This document shows positions 60,919 through 64,000 of a DNA stretch of 64,000 bases, piece by piece. Source of the DNA: JBGLNJ01 sp041300525 (GTDB lineage: Bacteria; Chloroflexota; Anaerolineae; Fen-1058); the NCBI GenBank assembly GCA_041300525.1, contig JBGLNJ010000001.1, forward strand, positions 3,844,001 through 3,908,000, given 5' to 3'. Position numbers and translations under genes: made by a program. The notes under the pieces were generated by a model. The model saw nothing but the letters and a program-made list of their open reading frames with translations. It was not told the origin of the DNA and did no database searches. The first letter of the stretch is position 1, and the number at the start of each line of letters is the position of its first letter.

Positions 60919-61837
60919 TTTTCCCCCTCGCAGACAGGCGAGTCGGCTCGTTCGGCCTCGATGTAATAGTCCAGCAAATCCGAATAGAACGGTTTCAGCC
61001 CGATCTCGCCGCCGTAGCGCACGATGAAAGCAGAATCGGGCATGGCCGCGCAGCCACGCTCGACGCGCACCAGCGCGCCACTCAACAGGTCAGTGTAGAT
61101 TCCATCGGATAGTCGCACGTCTACCTGGCCCGTTGCCGCGCTCGTGTTGAACACGCCATACAAGCTTGCGCCGGGCCAATACCACGTCGCCTGAATCGCC
61201 GGTTCATCCTCCAACAAGGCCAACCGGCCCGAGACCATCGCCGGATCCTTTTTGAGATTCGCCAGCTTGGTCAGGAAAGGCTGCAATTCGTAATGGCCCC
61301 ACGGCACTTTATCCACGTCAAATAGCGTTGGCTTGTGCTTGGCTGCCGACTCTTGTCCGGCATAGATCAAGAACGCGCCTCGGTTGAATGCCTGGAATGC
61401 TGTCCACGCGAGCGCCTGCGCCCGGCTAGACGCCAGCCCCATGATGCGCGCCTGATCGTGATTCTCGGCGCACCGCATTTTGATAAAATTCGCTGGGTAG
61501 ATGCCATCCTGAAAGCGCAGCATCTCCAGGTAACGCGCGACGGAAACCTTGCCCACCACAGCGGCTTGCCAGATCGCCCAGATGTCATAGTCGTAGGTCA
61601 AGTCGAACGCGCTATAGAGCGCGCTGTCAGAGATGCCGCTCAACCCCTGCGAACGCCGCTCGGCGACGAACGCCGCGTGCACCGACTCGGCCAGCCAGAT
61701 GACGCCGGGCTTGACCTCGGCCACCGCGCGGCGCGCGTTCACCCAAAACTCTTCCGGCAGCAGCGAAGCCACATCGCACCGAAAGCCATTCACGCCGAAC
61801 CTGGCCCAGCCTTGCATCGTCCAGGCGACATTGACTG
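60915..61837 (-). pseudogene. GH13 alpha-amylase, 5'-truncated
   Basis: About 305 residues of the C-terminal half: nucleophile Asp in GFRCDVA, acid/base Glu in WLAESVH and transition-state Asp in CAENHDQAR, then a C-terminal beta domain ending VCEGEK. The N-terminal (beta/alpha)8 half is missing because homology starts at the join with the radical SAM gene near 61830. Its stop overlaps the GH57 start, so both genes belonged to one alpha-glucan operon. Confidence 0.82.
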
Positions 61838-62621
61838 GATCACCTTCGTCGGCTCCGGCGAGCCGACGCTGCACGCCAGCCTCGGCCTGCTGATCCGCCA
61901 GGTCAAGACGCTGACCGATTTGCCCGTCGCCGTCATCACCAACGGCTCGCTGTTGTATCTGCCAGAGGTTCGACGAGAGCTATCCGCTGCTGACGCGGTG
62001 CTGCCCACCCTCGACGCCGGTAACGCGCAGCTCTATCGCAAAATCAATCGCCCCTGGCCAGAGCTGACTTTTGAGCGGCTGCTGGATGGGCTGATAGCTT
62101 TTCGACAAATGTATCATGGCAAGCTGTGGATCGAGGTGATGCTGGTCAAAGACCTGAACGACACAGAAGACTCCTTGCGCGGTATTGCGGCTGCTTTGCA
62201 GCGCATCGAACCTGACCAGGTGCATATCAACTTGCCTATCCGCCCGCCGGCTGAACCGTGGGTGCTGCCGCCGGACGAAACAGGATTGATGCGGGCGATG
62301 GCGATTCTAGGCGACATTGCCCAGGTGGTGCATCCGGCAGAGGGCACATTTGACCTGTCGGGTTATAATAGCGTGGTGGATGCGATTGTGAGCATCATCA
62401 CCCGTCATCCTATGCGGGAAGATGAACTGGTGCGCGCGTTGGAACGCTGGATGCCGGGGACGGTGGAAGCAGCGCTGCAACAGTTGGCAGCCAGCGGGCA
62501 AGCCCAAATGGTAGAACGCTATGGTGTGCGCTTTTGGAGCGCAGCCCCATCGGATTATCCCGATCCAGCCCGCAGCCGAGTCGCTGACCCAGGCGATTCG
62601 TGCCGCGCGCGTAGCATGTGA
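61827..62621 (+). pseudogene. Radical SAM protein, 5'-truncated
   Basis: The frame from the join reads GDIDWITFVGSGEPTLHASLGLLIRQVKTLTDLPVAVITNGSLL..., the GEPT and TNG strands of a radical SAM domain (COG0731-like), and continues to a normal C-terminus with a helical DNA-binding-like tail (TRHPMREDELVRALERWMPGTVEAALQQLAASGQAQMVERYG). The CxxxCxxC cluster motif and first strand lie in the missing N-terminal part. It is head-to-head with the truncated GH13 gene across the join. Confidence 0.8.
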
Positions 62622-62661
62622 CGGCGCACAGCGGGCGGCTTATCCTCGCGAAGAGTAGCCA

Positions 62662-63978
62662 ATGGTGTTGCCCGAGAGGCAAAAAGAGGCGCTAACGTTT
62701 ATGATGGAACATGGCAAATTGCAACCCTTCTTCTCGAGAGGGACTTCTTTCATCAAGCGGCAACAGCGCGACTGGAAGGTCACGGTCGGGCGGACCTCGC
62801 TAGACCGGTTTGCCTACCAAATGGTCTTTCCGTATCTGTCCATTTATATCATGGCGCTGGGAGCGACGGCCATGCAACTCGGCCTGGTCATCAGCATCGG
62901 CATGATTATCGCCGGGCTTGTGGGGCCGTTTACGGGCTGGTTCATTGATAGGATGGGCCCGAAAAGGATTTACCTTCTGGGGATTGGCTTGCTGGCCGGG
63001 TCATACTTTACGTATGGCATCGCTCAAAGTTGGACGACGACGATCATCGCGATGGTGGCATACTGGCTTGGTTTTTCAGTCAGCATTCATAGCTGCGCGA
63101 CGGTTTGCGGGAATTGTCTAGCCAACGAGGATAGAGCGACCGGCATGACCATTTGCGAGACCGTTGCCGCCGGCCTCTTGGGGATGGCGGGGCCGATCCT
63201 CGGGGCGTGGTTAGTCACCCTCTTTGGGGGTGTAAATGCAAGTGGCATCCGGCCCCTATTCTTTGTTGGTCTCATCAGCACTATCGGCACACTCTTTTTT
63301 GTGTTGACCCAGCTCTCAGGCCGCAAGTGGCGAACCGCGAGTGAAGCCAAGCCGCACTTGTTCCGAGACCTCCATCAAGTTTTGAAGGAAGGCCGTCACC
63401 TGAAACGATGGCTGATCATCGCCTCCATTGGACAACTCCCGCTCGGGATGGTTTTCCCCTTCTCCCAGGTCTTTGCCTACGAGATTAAAGGGGCGAATGA
63501 GTATGTATTGGGAGCAATCGCTACGGGGGCCGCGTTGGCCTCCATCGCGTTTGCGATCCCGCTGGGCAGGCTGGCAGACAAGGTGGGCCGGAAAAAGATT
63601 CTGTATATAACGATACCACTTTTCTGGGCCTCCAACCTGATCCTGGTGTGGGCGCCGAATCCAGCTTTCCTGATCGTCGCGGGTGTGCTGCAAGGCTTTT
63701 ACTATATCGGCGGGCCTATCTCGGCCGCCATGGAAAGGGAATTGGTGCCGGCCGAACAAATGGGACGGTGGTTAGGCATCGCGCGATTTTTCAGGATGCT
63801 GCTGAACGCCTGTCTCACTTTTGTATCCGGCATTATCTGGGACAAAATCGGACCGCAATACGTGTTTCTGGCCTATGTCGGTCTAGACCTTGTTTTGAGA
63901 ATCCCGTTGCTCATCAGCATGCCTGAAACTCTACAGTTGCGATTCGGCAAGCCGGGGCTGGCTAGTTCCAAGAGTTAG
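62662..63978 (+). CDS. MFS transporter
   Basis: The 438-residue major-facilitator protein has ~12 transmembrane helices. The N-terminal cytoplasmic stretch (~45 residues) precedes SLDRFAYQMVFPYLSIYIMALG. The loop 2-3 signature FTGWFIDRMGPKRIYLLG and its second copy IPLGRLADKVGRKKILYI are typical. Substrate unknown; drug or metabolite export is possible. ATG 62704 is an alternative start. 22 bp remain after its stop. Confidence 0.88.
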   Translation: MVLPERQKEALTFMMEHGKLQPFFSRGTSFIKRQQRDWKVTVGRTSLDRFAYQMVFPYLSIYIMALGATAMQLGLVISIGMIIAGLVGPFTGWFIDRMGPKRIYLLGIGLLAGSYFTYGIAQSWTTTIIAMVAYWLGFSVSIHSCATVCGNCLANEDRATGMTICETVAAGLLGMAGPILGAWLVTLFGGVNASGIRPLFFVGLISTIGTLFFVLTQLSGRKWRTASEAKPHLFRDLHQVLKEGRHLKRWLIIASIGQLPLGMVFPFSQVFAYEIKGANEYVLGAIATGAALASIAFAIPLGRLADKVGRKKILYITIPLFWASNLILVWAPNPAFLIVAGVLQGFYYIGGPISAAMERELVPAEQMGRWLGIARFFRMLLNACLTFVSGIIWDKIGPQYVFLAYVGLDLVLRIPLLISMPETLQLRFGKPGLASSKS

Positions 63979-64000
63979 AAAGTGAGAGTTCGAGACCAAA

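Noticed and set aside
1..64000. tRNA, rRNA and CRISPR arrays
   Set aside because: I saw no T-loop/anticodon pattern, no rRNA-like stretch and no regularly spaced 25-40 bp repeats; the short periodic arrays have no spacers.

Overview
The window reads as a GC-rich, gene-dense bacterial chromosome segment, most probably from a member of the Chloroflexota (Anaerolineae-like). This is inference. It rests on secreted DUF11 and beta-helix proteins carrying a YRVFLPAVM or VYLPVVLR motif, GT39-like membrane glycosyltransferases, a BTAD regulator, PrsW, a GH57 lipoprotein with a glucodextranase-type C-terminus, and a CooC-like ATPase next to an ADP-forming acetyl-CoA synthetase. I saw no rRNA, tRNA or CRISPR array.

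Layout. 1-8 kb: housekeeping and small enzymes (Dtd, RidA, response regulator, Nudix, PIG-L), one acetyltransferase bounded by integron-type core sites, PrsW, PHP. 8-16 kb: DUF11 surface protein, a polyferredoxin operon, two tandem glycosyltransferases (the first is only a C-terminal part). 16.5-20.4 kb: a co-directional redox/metal operon (permease, two thioredoxin-like proteins, DGC-domain, AhpD-like, NifX-like, ArsR). 20.5-22.7 kb: an intact IS with 16-bp inverted repeats, then a small XRE repressor switch. 23-33 kb: LysM protein, CooC-like ATPase, ADP-forming acyl-CoA synthetase, very large surface protein. 33-36 kb: four genes on one strand separated by attC-like sites, that is, integron gene cassettes. 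36-41 kb: damaged IS3, an iorA stub, a second ADP-forming acyl-CoA synthetase with a divergent GntR regulator. 41-50 kb: FtsX/ABC exporter, XisH-XisI, lipoproteins, BTAD regulator. 50-54 kb: SCP2, iron alcohol dehydrogenase, aldehyde ferredoxin oxidoreductase. 54-64 kb: pilin-like protein, beta-helix/DUF11 surface protein, GH57 and GH13 enzymes, radical SAM fragment, MFS transporter.

Metabolism suggested by the gene set: fermentation of amino acids and aldehydes through ferredoxin-linked oxidoreductases (iorA stub, AOR), ATP gained through ADP-forming acyl-CoA synthetases, reducing equivalents disposed of by alcohol dehydrogenase, and extracellular or periplasmic alpha-glucan breakdown.

Three things stand out. 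(1) attC-like sites define a cassette array at 33.3-35.8 kb and a lone acetyltransferase cassette near 4.2-4.7 kb. (2) More than a dozen degenerate arrays with a strict 7- or 8-nt period fill intergenic gaps and encode gene ends, start regions and interdomain linkers. (3) About fifteen places show one gene stopping mid-domain and an unrelated gene starting mid-domain. These are either real rearrangement scars or collapsed assembly joins, and the sequence alone cannot decide which.
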